From assembly GCA_048594975.1 (NCBI GenBank), contig JBMDXQ010000079.1:1-32475 (forward strand): a DNA stretch of 32,475 nucleotides, written 5' to 3'. The notes beneath the pieces are model-generated. The model was not told where the DNA came from and ran no database searches. It saw nothing but the letters and a program-made list of their open reading frames with translations. This document shows, in pieces, positions 1 through 8,600 of this stretch (its first letter is position 1; each line of letters starts with the position of its first letter). This stretch comes from JBMDXB01 sp048594975 (GTDB lineage Bacteria; Acidobacteriota; Vicinamibacteria; Vicinamibacterales; 2-12-FULL-66-21). The position numbers were made by a program, and so were the translations under genes.

Positions 1-189
1 CGTGTGGATGTCCTTCTCGTCGTAGATGCGGTAGCCGGCCGCCGTTCGCCGCGCCTCGCGGAGCAGCGACTGCGACTCGTAGTACCGGATCATCTTCGCC
101 GAGACGCCCGACGCCCTCGCCGCCTCCCCGATGTGGTAGAAGCCGGCGCGCCGGGCGTCCGCCAGATCGAGCGCGACCGCGCCTGCCAT
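1..189 (-). CDS. MerR-family (CueR-like) transcriptional regulator, N-terminal part
   Basis: The gene reads leftward and runs off the window, so only 63 residues of its N-terminus are present. They contain the MerR winged-helix signature: HIGEAARASGVSAKMIRYYE followed by a wing with GYRIYDEKDIH. The IGEAAxASGVSAKMIRYYE wording is typical of CueR-type metal or stress sensors. The C-terminal ligand-binding part, which would show the metal-binding cysteines, lies outside the window, so the inducer cannot be told. The ATG at 189 adds about 18 residues before the helix-turn-helix. It lies exactly where transcription should begin from the promoter at 196-226, so the message may be leaderless, or a downstream start may be used. 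MerR proteins distort an over-long promoter spacer to activate transcription; the promoter here has this form, so autoregulation is likely. Confidence 0.88.
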   Translation of the reverse strand, partial: MAGAVALDLADARRAGFYHIGEAARASGVSAKMIRYYESQSLLREARRTAAGYRIYDEKDIHT

Positions 190-195
190 GCCACC

Positions 196-226
196 AGTCT
201 GAACCTTCCTACCATGGGAAAGTCAA
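196..226 (-). promoter_or_regulatory. MerR-type promoter with 19-bp spacer and operator dyad
   Basis: On the minus strand TTGACT (226-221) is followed by a 19-bp spacer and a -10-like CAGACT (201-196). The spacer holds a near-palindrome centred on CCATGG, with arms ACTTTCC and GGAAGGT. This matches the layout of CueR/MerR-regulated promoters such as E. coli copA, in which the spacer is 19-20 bp instead of 17. The -10 ends 6 nt before the ATG at 189, leaving no space for a ribosome-binding site. Confidence 0.8.
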
Positions 227-258
227 GAGCGGGGATATTAAGGGGGGAAGGGTCGCTG

Positions 259-327
259 GAAGTGGTTGTCGCAAAAGCGGAGCCGGTAGAAGGCTCCCGA
301 CCACTGCCAGGTACCGCTTACCACTTC
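259..327. repeat. Inverted repeat GAAGTGGT / ACCACTTC at a gene end
   Basis: GAAGTGGT (259-266) is exactly complementary to ACCACTTC (320-327), with 53 nt between the arms. The right arm overlaps the stop codon of the winged-helix/FHA gene (326-328). A near-identical pair lies at the end of the kinase gene near 25421-25492, so this looks like a small dispersed family. A role in transcript ending or mRNA stability is an inference. Confidence 0.5.
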
Positions 328-988
328 ATTTCTTCAGTATGGGTTCGGTTTCCGCCGTCGCTGCGTCGGACAGTCGGCGGAAGGTCGCTTTCTCGGAACC
401 AAAGGTGATGGCGGCGCCGTCTACAAGCGGATGAGGCGACGTGATCCGCTTGTCATCCACCAGCGTCCCATTCGTGCTGCCGCAGTCCTCGATCGTCGCC
501 CGCCCATCCGCAATCACGATCCGCGCGTGCTCCCGCGAGACGCTCCGGGCGTCGATCCAGACGGCGCTCGACGGGTGGCGGCCGACGATGTTCTCGCCGT
601 CAGCGAGCGGCAGCGTGAGGTCTCTCCAGCTGAGCCACCACTGCGGCCGCGGCGTCCCCGCCCGCGCCGACGGCGGCCCCAGCTCCTCGGCCGCGGCGCA
701 GAACCGGTATCCACGCCGCGGGACGGTGCAGACGTATGACGACGCCCGGGGATCGTCGCCGAGCGCCCGGCGGATCTCGGCGACGGCATTCCCGATGTTC
801 GCCTCCTCGACGACCGTCTCGGGCCAGAGCCGGTCCTGTAGCAGCGCCTTGCTGACCACCGCCGGCCGCTCTTCGACGAGGATCTGCAGCAAATCGAACG
901 ACTTCGGGGAGAGGTGCACCGGCCGGCCGTTCTCTCGCAGTTCCCTCGTCGCCGAGTCGAAGACGAACGGACCGAACCGGACTCTCAT
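326..988 (-). CDS. Winged-helix DNA-binding protein with FHA domain
   Basis: The protein has 220 residues. Residues 1-100 form an OmpR/PhoB-type winged helix (LSPKSFDLLQILVE, then a recognition-helix region with RRALGDD and a wing ending VPRRGYRF), like CadC-type effectors but with no receiver domain. Residues 110-210 form an FHA phosphothreonine-binding domain with the expected GR (VGRHPSS), SREH and STNGT motifs. The pairing suggests a transcription factor recruited or switched by a Thr-phosphorylated partner. The gene is divergent from the kinase/phosphatase/FHA operon that starts at 1084, so the kinase at 3711 is a plausible source of the signal. A 7-bp direct repeat with an 11-bp period lies just upstream at 1000-1017 and may be its own operator. 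The DNA targets are not known. Confidence 0.88.
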   Translation of the reverse strand: MRVRFGPFVFDSATRELRENGRPVHLSPKSFDLLQILVEERPAVVSKALLQDRLWPETVVEEANIGNAVAEIRRALGDDPRASSYVCTVPRRGYRFCAAAEELGPPSARAGTPRPQWWLSWRDLTLPLADGENIVGRHPSSAVWIDARSVSREHARIVIADGRATIEDCGSTNGTLVDDKRITSPHPLVDGAAITFGSEKATFRRLSDAATAETEPILKK

Positions 989-999
989 CGTCTGAATGC

Positions 1000-1017
1000 T
1001 TATGGAACGTTTATGGA
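1000..1017. promoter_or_regulatory. Direct repeat TTATGGA x2, 11-bp period: candidate winged-helix operator
   Basis: TTATGGA occurs at 1000-1006 and again at 1011-1017, exactly 11 bp apart, in the 95-bp region between the divergent genes starting at 988 and 1084. Direct repeats about one helical turn apart are the usual binding pattern of OmpR/PhoB-type winged helices, and one neighbour encodes such a protein. Binding itself is an inference. Confidence 0.45.
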
Positions 1018-1083
1018 TTCCCTGCGACTTCCTGCCCGGCGCTCCCTCATAGTAACGGGTGCGCGTCGACCGGAGCGTGGCAC

Positions 1084-1950
1084 ATGAAAGAAGCCGTGAA
1101 GGCGCCGAGCGGCGTCATGATCTGGAACGCGCTGCGCGAGGAGCTGCAGCTGAACATGTATCAGCTCCCCTACACGACGCTGCCGCCGGCAATCTTCCAC
1201 GTTTATCTTCACCCGGCCGACTTCGACCGCCTCGAGGGCATCGTCCCGCGCCTCATCTCCGAGCTGCATCGCGCGCTCACCGACGAGGTCAACCGCATGA
1301 ACCAGGGGCGGGGTCGCTCGGGCGGCGTGCTCTCCCGCCTCATCGCGCAGCAGGAGGCGCCGCCGATCGAAATACCGGCCGCCGGCTGGGAAGTGCACAT
1401 CCACGCGGATCGCAACAACGCGCTGAAGCCGGGACACCTCGGCATCGAGTCGCTCCTGCCGCTCCCCGCGCCCGTCGAGTTCGGCGGTCCGCCGACGACG
1501 CGTATCGTCAAGTCCGTCGTCAGCGACGCGGGGCGCAGCAGCACGACCATCGAGGTGGCGCAGGAGCCGGCCGCCGCCGCGGAGCCGGAGGCGCGCGAGC
1601 GCGCGCGGTTGACCTACGACGACGACGCAGGCCACCACGTGTTCAGCATGCACAAGGACACGCTGTCGATCGGCCGCGGCGGGAGTTCGGTCTGGGTGGA
1701 TGTCCAGGTGATCGCCCCGTCGAAGGTGTCCCGCGAGCACGTCCGGCTGCGTCACGAGGGCGGCGGGCGCTTCTCGATCCAGGACGTGAGCAGCTGGGGC
1801 ACGTCGGTGGACGGCGAGCCCATTCCGCCGGCGGTCAAGGGGCCGGACGGCGTGATTCGCCCGGGGCGGGCGCGCGAACTGCCCTCGCCGGCGCGCATCG
1901 AACTGGCCGGCGCACTCGTCATCCACTTCGAGAGGACGCCCTTGACGTGA
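1084..1950 (+). CDS. FHA-domain protein with FhaA-like N-terminal domain (operon gene 1)
   Basis: The protein has 288 residues. Residues 1-70 (ALREELQLNMYQ, IFHVYLHPADFDRLEG) resemble the DUF3662 domain found at the N-terminus of mycobacterial FhaA. Residues 120-180 are a variable linker. Residues 190-285 form an FHA domain with IGRGG, VSREHVRL and SSWGTSVDG, so the phosphothreonine-binding Arg, Ser and His are present. FHA proteins of this kind gather phosphorylated partners at the cell-wall machinery. A GGAG lies upstream of the ATG. The stop overlaps the GTG start of the next tiny gene (GTGA), and the whole run to 9792 overlaps or nearly touches, which implies one transcript. It is probably a binding partner of the kinase and transpeptidase encoded downstream. 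Confidence 0.85.
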   Translation: MKEAVKAPSGVMIWNALREELQLNMYQLPYTTLPPAIFHVYLHPADFDRLEGIVPRLISELHRALTDEVNRMNQGRGRSGGVLSRLIAQQEAPPIEIPAAGWEVHIHADRNNALKPGHLGIESLLPLPAPVEFGGPPTTRIVKSVVSDAGRSSTTIEVAQEPAAAAEPEARERARLTYDDDAGHHVFSMHKDTLSIGRGGSSVWVDVQVIAPSKVSREHVRLRHEGGGRFSIQDVSSWGTSVDGEPIPPAVKGPDGVIRPGRARELPSPARIELAGALVIHFERTPLT

Positions 1951-2045
1951 ACTGGCTCTACTCGCTCCACTTCGTGTGGATGGCGGCGCTGGCCCTTTCC
2001 GTCGGCAGCCTCGCCTGGCTGGCGCGGGTCCACGACCGTGACTGA
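1947..2045 (+). CDS. 32-residue single-pass membrane peptide within the operon
   Basis: A GTG start at 1947 overlaps the stop of the FHA gene by 4 nt, and the TGA at 2043-2045 overlaps the GTG start of the phosphatase gene by 8 nt. The peptide is 32 residues: a short aromatic start (NWLYSLHFVW), a hydrophobic span of about 20 residues (MAALALSVGSLAWLA), and a charged end (RVHDRD). Its overlap with both neighbours and its membrane-like composition suggest translation in the operon, perhaps as a small subunit of a membrane complex with the kinase or SEDS-PBP protein. It may instead be a chance frame that couples translation. No family was recognised. Confidence 0.5.
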   Translation: MNWLYSLHFVWMAALALSVGSLAWLARVHDRD

Positions 2046-3711
2046 CCGTCCGGCACCCGTCAACGGTCTTTTGCGAGCCGCGGCGCGCACCCATCCGGGA
2101 CGCGTGCGCCTCAACAACGAGGATCTGCCGGTCTGCGACGCTGCGCGCGGCATCTTCGGCGTCATCGACGGCATCGGCGGCCAGGCCGGCGGCGAGGTCG
2201 CGGCGGCCACCGCGAAAGACGTCATCCTGCAGCGGCTGGCGCGCCCCCTCGGGACCCCCGCCGAGCGGGTGCGCGAGGCGATTGCCATCGCGAACAACGA
2301 GATCCGGCGGCGCGCCGAGCAGTACGCCGAGCTCCAGGGGATGGCCTGCGTGATCACCCTGGCGATGGTCACCGACGGGCGAGTCACCATCGGCCACGTG
2401 GGCGACACGCGGTTGTACAAGGTTCGCGCCGGCCGGATCCGCAAGCTGACCCGCGATCACTCCCCGGTCGGCGAGCGGGAGGACTCCGGCGAACTGAGCG
2501 AGGCCGACGCGATGCGCCATCCGCGCCGGCACGAGATCTTCCGCGACGTCGGCAGCATCTATCGCGACAAGGACGAGCAGGAGTTCGTCGACGTGGTCGA
2601 GGAGCCGCTCGAGCGCGACAGCGCCATCCTCCTCTGCTCGGACGGCCTCACCGACATGCTGCCGAGCTCGACGATCGATCACATCATCCGCCAGCACGCC
2701 GGCAGCCCGGAGCGCGTCGTCGAGACGCTCGTCGCGGCCGCCAACAATGCGGGCGGCAGGGACAACGTCACCGTCGTCTACGCGGAGATGCCGGACTTCG
2801 CGCCGTCCCGCGAGCACGGGTCCGACGAGGATCTCGCGCCGACCGAGCCGCTGACCGATCCGCCGCCCTCGCCGGCGGCCACGACCGCGGCCGCCGCGCC
2901 GCCCGCTCCCCGCAGCCGCGTCGCATCAGCGGTGCGCGCGATCGTCGGGAGCCGCACGGTGTGGTTCGGCGTCGGTTTGGTGGCCGGCGTCGTGGGCGCG
3001 CTTGCGCTCACGTGGTACGTGGCACAGACGCAGGTGCGCGCGCCGCGTACGCTTTCGGTCGCCGCCGACGGCAGTGGTCCCTTCGCGAGCATGCAGGCGG
3101 CGATCGACGAGGCGCGGACCGGCGACACCGTCCTGGTCGAGCCGGGTGTCTATCCCGAGCGGGTGCAGCTGAACAAGGGCATCGACCTCGTCGCACGCGT
3201 GCCGCTGACCGCGACGATCGCCCGGGCAGCGGGCATGGAACCCTCGGTCCCGGCCCTGTCGATCACCGGCGATCAGAACGTCCGGGTATCTGGCATCCGC
3301 GTGGAGGCGCCGCTGCACCCCGCCGACGTCGGCGTGCGCATCGCCTGTCCGTCGGCACGGCTCGAGCTGGTCGAGATCGCCGGCGCGATCCGGCAGGCCA
3401 TCGCGCTGCTGCCGGCCGCCGCGGTGACGATGCACGGGGGACGGACGGCGGTGACCGGCACGGTGATCGCCGTGCCGGAGGACGCGCACGCAACGTTCAC
3501 GGGCAACGTGCTCATGCACGCGGCCGGCGCCGGTGGCCCGGCGATCAGCGCCGCGCCCTCCGCGCACCTGGTGCTGCGCGGCAACGTGTTTGTCGACTAC
3601 GGCACCGAGATCGTCACCGGCCCGAACGAGGCGCGCCGCCGGGAGCTGCTCGACGGCAATGTCATCGTCGCGGCGCCGGCCGCCGGCCGCCGCCCGCAGC
3701 GGGGACGGTGA
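2038..3711 (+). CDS. PP2C Ser/Thr phosphatase, membrane-anchored, with external beta-helix domain
   Basis: The protein has 557 residues. Residues 10-250 form a PP2C (PPM) phosphatase domain with the metal-site motifs RLNNED, GVIDGIGG (Asp44), HVGDTRLY (Asp123), SDGLTD (Asp202) and GGRDN (Asp242), so it should be active and depend on Mn/Mg. A Pro/Ala-rich linker follows, then one membrane span at about 308-330. Residues 335-550 lie outside the membrane and look like a right-handed parallel beta-helix (DUF1565/NosD type: SIQAAIDEA-like start, GDTVLVEPGVYPE, repeated short beta turns). The likely role is to remove phosphates placed by the adjacent kinase, as PstP does in Actinobacteria. PstP has no such large external domain, so this one may sense cell-wall polymers; that part is inference. 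The GTG start overlaps the peptide gene upstream. Confidence 0.88.
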   Translation: MTDRPAPVNGLLRAAARTHPGRVRLNNEDLPVCDAARGIFGVIDGIGGQAGGEVAAATAKDVILQRLARPLGTPAERVREAIAIANNEIRRRAEQYAELQGMACVITLAMVTDGRVTIGHVGDTRLYKVRAGRIRKLTRDHSPVGEREDSGELSEADAMRHPRRHEIFRDVGSIYRDKDEQEFVDVVEEPLERDSAILLCSDGLTDMLPSSTIDHIIRQHAGSPERVVETLVAAANNAGGRDNVTVVYAEMPDFAPSREHGSDEDLAPTEPLTDPPPSPAATTAAAAPPAPRSRVASAVRAIVGSRTVWFGVGLVAGVVGALALTWYVAQTQVRAPRTLSVAADGSGPFASMQAAIDEARTGDTVLVEPGVYPERVQLNKGIDLVARVPLTATIARAAGMEPSVPALSITGDQNVRVSGIRVEAPLHPADVGVRIACPSARLELVEIAGAIRQAIALLPAAAVTMHGGRTAVTGTVIAVPEDAHATFTGNVLMHAAGAGGPAISAAPSAHLVLRGNVFVDYGTEIVTGPNEARRRELLDGNVIVAAPAAGRRPQRGR

Positions 3712-5654
3712 TGGCCCGCGGCGACTTCGAGATCGTCGACAGCAAGCCGATCGGCCGCGGCTACTCGGGCACGGTCTTTCGCGCCACGCGCAAGAGCGAC
3801 GGCCGGACCGTCGCGCTCAAGCTGGTGCTGCACAACGAGGAGGGAGGCGCCGAGCGGATTGCCGCCGAGCGGCACGGAGTGATCCTGCAGCAGCGGTTCG
3901 GCGAGAAGCACGGCATGGTGCCGGAGGTCTACGACTACGGTAGCGACGGCGACGACTTCTACATCGCGATGGAGTTCATCGACGGGCCGTCGCTGGAGGT
4001 GCTGCTGCGCGGCGGCGCCCTCTCGCCGGCGGAGGCTGCGGGGCACGCGACGTGGCTGTGCGACTTCCTCGAGAAGGCGCACGGGTTCTCGAGCACGGTG
4101 GAAGGCAAGCCGTACCGGCTGCTGCACAACGACCTCAAGCCGGCGCACCTGGTGATCCCGGCGTCGGGCGATCGCAAGGTACTCGATTTCGGCATCTCGA
4201 AGGCGCTCGAGGACACGCGCGACCTCGGCACCGACGTGGGACGGACGATCGCGTATGCGGCGCCCGAGCGCCTGCTCTCCGGGCACGTGAACGAGCACGC
4301 GGACTTCTGGTCGCTCGGCGTCATGCTCTACGAGATGGTGTCGGGCCACCGGCCCTATGCGATGCTCGACGGCCGCCGGTTCCGCGGACAGCTCGAGCAC
4401 GCGATCGTCACCCACGCCCCGCGGGTGCCCCTTCCCGACGGCTGCCCGCCGCAGCTGGCGGCGATCATCAACCGCCTGCTGGCGTTCCAGCCCGAACACC
4501 GCTACCAGACGCCGGCGGCGATACGGCAGGACCTCGAGCGGTTCCTCCGCGGTGACACGCCGCTCGCTGCCGCGTACTACGACACGCCGGCGACGACGCC
4601 AGTCGGGAGGTCCGCCGCCGCTGCCGCCGTCGCCACGGTTCCAGCGGCCGCCTCTGCGGTCGCCACCATCCCGGCGACCGAGCCGCGGCTGGTGCCGCCC
4701 ACCGACCCCGTTCGTCCCGCCGCGACGGCAGCCCGCCCCGCCACGGTGCAGACGGCTCTCCCCCGGCCCGCCGCTTCCGCCGGCGCGCGGCGCGCGCTCC
4801 TTCCGCCTGCGGTGCTGGCCCTGGTGTCGCTGCTGCTCGTGGCGGTGGTGGCGACCGAGGGAGTCGCCTGGCTTGTCGCAGAGCGCTTCCGCGACACGGT
4901 GCCGACGATCGACGAGCGCAACGTCGAGTGGGCCCGGCAGGCGTATGCCGGCGTCGCTCGATGGAGCGTGCTGGATCTCGGCCTGCGGGCGCGGGTGCAC
5001 GGACAGCTGCGGCGACGGCTGCGGCTGGTCGCCGAGCGCGTCATCGAGGACTACCGCCGCGAAGTACCGGTCATGGGACCCAACGAGTGGCGCCAGGCGC
5101 GAGAGGCGCTGACCTGGGTGCGCCAGCTCTCGCCCTTCGACCGCAGCCTGCGTGCCAAACAGCTCGTCGCCGAGGCGCACCTCGAGCGGCTCGCGGCGCA
5201 GAGAGCCAACGGCGCGAGCGCCACGACGCTCGCCGCCGAACGGGCGATCGCGAAATTCCGTGAGGCGGCGGCGGCCGACGACCGCACGTACGACCCGTAC
5301 CTGGGCATGGCGGTGCTCCAGGTGTACTCCCTCGCCGACGTCGATGCCGCCGCCGCCTCGGTGGACGAAGCGGTCCGGCGCGGCTACACGCGGACGCGCC
5401 GCGAGAAGGCGCTGCTCGGTGACGGCCACAAGAAGCGCGCGGAGAGCGCGTGGGCACGCGCTCGCGTGCTGAGTGGCGAACTCCGCCGCGCCGAGTTGCT
5501 CAAGGCGCGCGACGACTTCGAGCGATGCGCTGGCTGGTTCGAGCAGGTTGTCGAGTTCGGCCGGGCGGCGGAGCACCTCGCGCGGTGCAGGACGCAGGTC
5601 CTGCTGATCGACCGCTACCTGGACGGGCACCAGGCCGACTACCGCGACGACTAG
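3711..5654 (+). CDS. Transmembrane Ser/Thr protein kinase with atypical catalytic loop
   Basis: The protein has 647 residues and starts at an ATG sharing one base with the phosphatase stop. Residues 1-280 form a Hanks-type kinase domain: glycine loop IGRGYSGTVF, VALK Lys37, catalytic loop with Asp141 and Lys143, DFG (Asp159) and the APE-like AAPE motif. The catalytic loop reads HNDLKPAHLV, where the usual HRDLKPxN has an Asn as second metal ligand; here that position is His146, so activity may be altered. A Pro/Ala-rich linker (285-355) leads to one membrane span at about 362-390. The external part (395-647) is helical and charged, somewhat tetratricopeptide-like, and carries no PASTA repeats. 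The gene sits 2 nt before the SEDS-PBP gene, making wall synthesis the likely target. Confidence 0.88.
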   Translation: MARGDFEIVDSKPIGRGYSGTVFRATRKSDGRTVALKLVLHNEEGGAERIAAERHGVILQQRFGEKHGMVPEVYDYGSDGDDFYIAMEFIDGPSLEVLLRGGALSPAEAAGHATWLCDFLEKAHGFSSTVEGKPYRLLHNDLKPAHLVIPASGDRKVLDFGISKALEDTRDLGTDVGRTIAYAAPERLLSGHVNEHADFWSLGVMLYEMVSGHRPYAMLDGRRFRGQLEHAIVTHAPRVPLPDGCPPQLAAIINRLLAFQPEHRYQTPAAIRQDLERFLRGDTPLAAAYYDTPATTPVGRSAAAAAVATVPAAASAVATIPATEPRLVPPTDPVRPAATAARPATVQTALPRPAASAGARRALLPPAVLALVSLLLVAVVATEGVAWLVAERFRDTVPTIDERNVEWARQAYAGVARWSVLDLGLRARVHGQLRRRLRLVAERVIEDYRREVPVMGPNEWRQAREALTWVRQLSPFDRSLRAKQLVAEAHLERLAAQRANGASATTLAAERAIAKFREAAAADDRTYDPYLGMAVLQVYSLADVDAAAASVDEAVRRGYTRTRREKALLGDGHKKRAESAWARARVLSGELRRAELLKARDDFERCAGWFEQVVEFGRAAEHLARCRTQVLLIDRYLDGHQADYRDD

Positions 5655-5656
5655 CC

Positions 5657-8600
5657 ATGCGCGTCATCGTCCCTGAACAGGCCGCGGGCACGCGCCCTGC
5701 GTCTCACGCCGAGCGCGCGCTCACCATCGAGATGCTCGGTCTGCTTATCGCCTCGGCGGTCATCCTCGCCGGGATGGTGCTGGCGCACGCCGCGCAGGTG
5801 CGCCGCGTCGCCGCGACCGTGCCGGCAGCCGGCGTCCTCGCGCTCCGCGCGCTGAACGCGCCCGCGGAGCTCGAGCCGGTGCTGACGATGTTCGAGTCAC
5901 CGTTCGAGCGGCAGGAGGCGGCGCGCGCGCTGTTCCTGCGCGCCATCGCGGAGCCGCCGCTGCAACACGTCGGCGGGCTGGCGGGTGTGACCCTGCCGGC
6001 TTCCGATATCCGCCGCGATGCGCGGTTCGTGCAACTCCGGCCGCGGCTCGAACGCCGTGCCGGCTCCACAGAGGTCGCCGTGCTCTCCGCCGCGGAGCTC
6101 GCAGCGATCAAGCCGCGGCTGGCGGTGCGCACGATCGACGAGTTCAACGCGCGCGTGGGGCGGGCGACGGCGTGGTTCCTCGCGGCGTTCTGGCTGGCCC
6201 ACCTGTTCCGCCGCTGGCGGCGGCGCGACGACGACCCGGTGCTGCTGCCGGCGGTGATGCTGCTCTGTGGCATCGGCATGATCACGATGCTCGGCCTCCG
6301 CGATCCGCTGCGCGACACCATCGCCGCCGCCCTGTTCGCCGGCGGCGCGACCGGCGGCGTGCTCGTGCTCGTCCTCGCCTCCGAGGTGGACTTCGAGGCG
6401 TCGCGGCTCCGACGCTCGGTGCTCGTGCCGCTTGGGCTCGCGCTGGCCCTCGCGGTCCTGCTGCTGCTCTTCGGCAGCGGTCCCGGCGCGAGCGGGGTGA
6501 AGGTCAACCTGCTCGGCGCACAACCCGTCGAGGCCATCCGCCTGCTTGTCGTATTCGCGCTCGCGGCCTATTTCGGCCGCCGGCTCGAGCTGCTGCGCGA
6601 GCTGTCGGAGCCGGTGACGCGGTCACGGCCGTGGCTGCGATACGTGCGCGTTCCGCGCTGGACGGACGTGCGGCCGGTCTTCGCGAGCATGGCCCTGGTG
6701 CTCACGTTCTTCTTCCTCCAGAAGGACCTCGGCCCGGCGCTCGTCCTGTCGTGCGTCTTCCTCGCGCTGTACGGCGTCGGACGCGGCCACGTCGCCTTCG
6801 TCCTGACCGGCGTCGCGATGCTGGTGGGCGGCTTTGCCCTCGCCTACTGGCTCGGCGTTCCCGAGACCGTCCGCCACCGCGTCGCCATCTGGACCGATCC
6901 GTGGAACAACGGGGTCGTCGGCGGCAACCACATCGCGCACGGGCTGTGGGCGCTGGCCACGGGCGCGACCTGGGGCAGCGGCCCCGGTCTGGGGAGCTCG
7001 CAGGCGATTCCGGCCGGGCACACGGACTTCGTGCTCGCGGCAGTTGGCGAGGAACTGGGGTACGCGGGACTGCTCGTCGTCGTCGCGCTGTACACCCTGG
7101 TGTGCTGGCGCTGCCTGCGCATCGCGGCGCGCGCGCCGGGAGACTACAGCGCGTTTCTCGCGACCGGGTTGGCGCTCGCGCTCATCGTGCAGACGCTCGT
7201 CATCGCGGGGGGCATGCTCAGCCTCATCCCCCTCGCCGGAGTGGTCACGCCGTTTCTGAGCTTCGGCCGCTCGTCGATGCTCGCCAACGCCTTTGGCATC
7301 GGCGTCGTCCTCGCCATCGCGAAGCGTCGAGCGGCCGTTCGCGCGCACCTCGCGGGGCCGATCCGCGCGCTGGGCGCGACGCTGGCGGTGGCCGGGATGG
7401 TTCTGGCGGCTCGCGCCGGCTGGATCCAGGTGGTGCGCGCCGACGACGTCGCGTCCGCGTCGGCGCTCGCGCAGCAGGCGGACGGCGGGTACCGGTTCGA
7501 GCACAACCCTCGGCTGCTCGCGGCGGCACGCACCCTCGAGCGCGGGACGATCTACGATCGCAACGGCCTGCCGCTGGCGACGAGCCGGCCCGACGAGATC
7601 GCCTCGATCGAGGCCATGTACCGCGCCGCCGGCGTCGTCGTCCAGCAGTCCTGCGTGCCGGACGAGCGCTGCTACCCGCTGGGCGGCGTGGCCTTCCACG
7701 TGATCGGCGACTGGAGCACGCAGGCGAACTGGGCCGCGCGCAATTCCTCGTACGTCGAGCGCGAGAGTGACGCCGAGCTCAAGGGGTACGACGACCGCTC
7801 GCGTGTGGTGGAGGTCGTGCACCCTCGCACCGGCCGGAGGGAGCAGGCAATCAAGCGCGACTTCCGCGAGCTGCTGCCGCTGGTACGTGAACGCTACCGC
7901 CCGTCGAGCCGCGCCGCGCGCGCGCTCGTAGAGCGGAACCGCGACGTGCGCACGTCGATCGACGCGCGGCTGCAGCTGCGCACGGCGATGGCGTTGCGCG
8001 ACCGCATCCAGGCCGCAGGCACGGCGCACGGCGCCGCCGTGGTCCTCGATGCGGCGACCGGCGACGTGCTGGCGTCGGTGAGCTACCCGTGGCCCTCGCC
8101 GGACGAGCTCCGCGAGGCGGGCGACGGGCGCACGGAGAACGGCCTCGTCGAACGCCTCCTCGACCGCGCTCGCTACGGTCTCTACCCGCCCGGCTCGACG
8201 TTCAAGCTGCTCGTGGCCGCGGCGGCGCTCCGCACCGGCGCCGATGACGAGTCCTACGCGTGCGTGCGGCTGCCGGACGGACGCGTCGGCCAGTACCTCC
8301 GTGGATCCTCTCGGCCGGTTCGCGACGATCCGCTGGATCGCACACCGCACGGCCGCGTGGGCCTGCGGCGCGCCCTGATCGTCTCCTGCAACGCCCACTT
8401 CGCGCAGCTGGCACAGCACCTCGGCCCGGAGCCGCTGCTCGATGCCGCATCCGTGTTCCAGATCGACCTGGCGCGAACGCCCACTCCCGCCGGCCTGCGC
8501 CCCACGCTGGCGCACGCCGGTTACGGCCAGGGCCAGGTGGTCGTCTCGCCGATCAAGATGGCGCGCGTCTCGTCAGCGATTGCCGCGGCGGGCAAAACAC

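Noticed and set aside
1000..2817. A 605-codon minus-strand open frame opposite the FHA and phosphatase genes
   Set aside because: Its translation is rich in Arg, Ala, Asp and Val without any domain, as expected for the complement of GC-rich genes; the plus strand has clear FHA and PP2C motifs.
3597..5630. A 677-codon minus-strand frame opposite the kinase
   Set aside because: There is no motif or start context, and the plus strand encodes a recognisable kinase.
5450..5656. Upstream extension of the SEDS-PBP frame
   Set aside because: It lies wholly inside the kinase gene. The ATG at 5657, 2 nt after the kinase stop, precedes the first membrane span properly.
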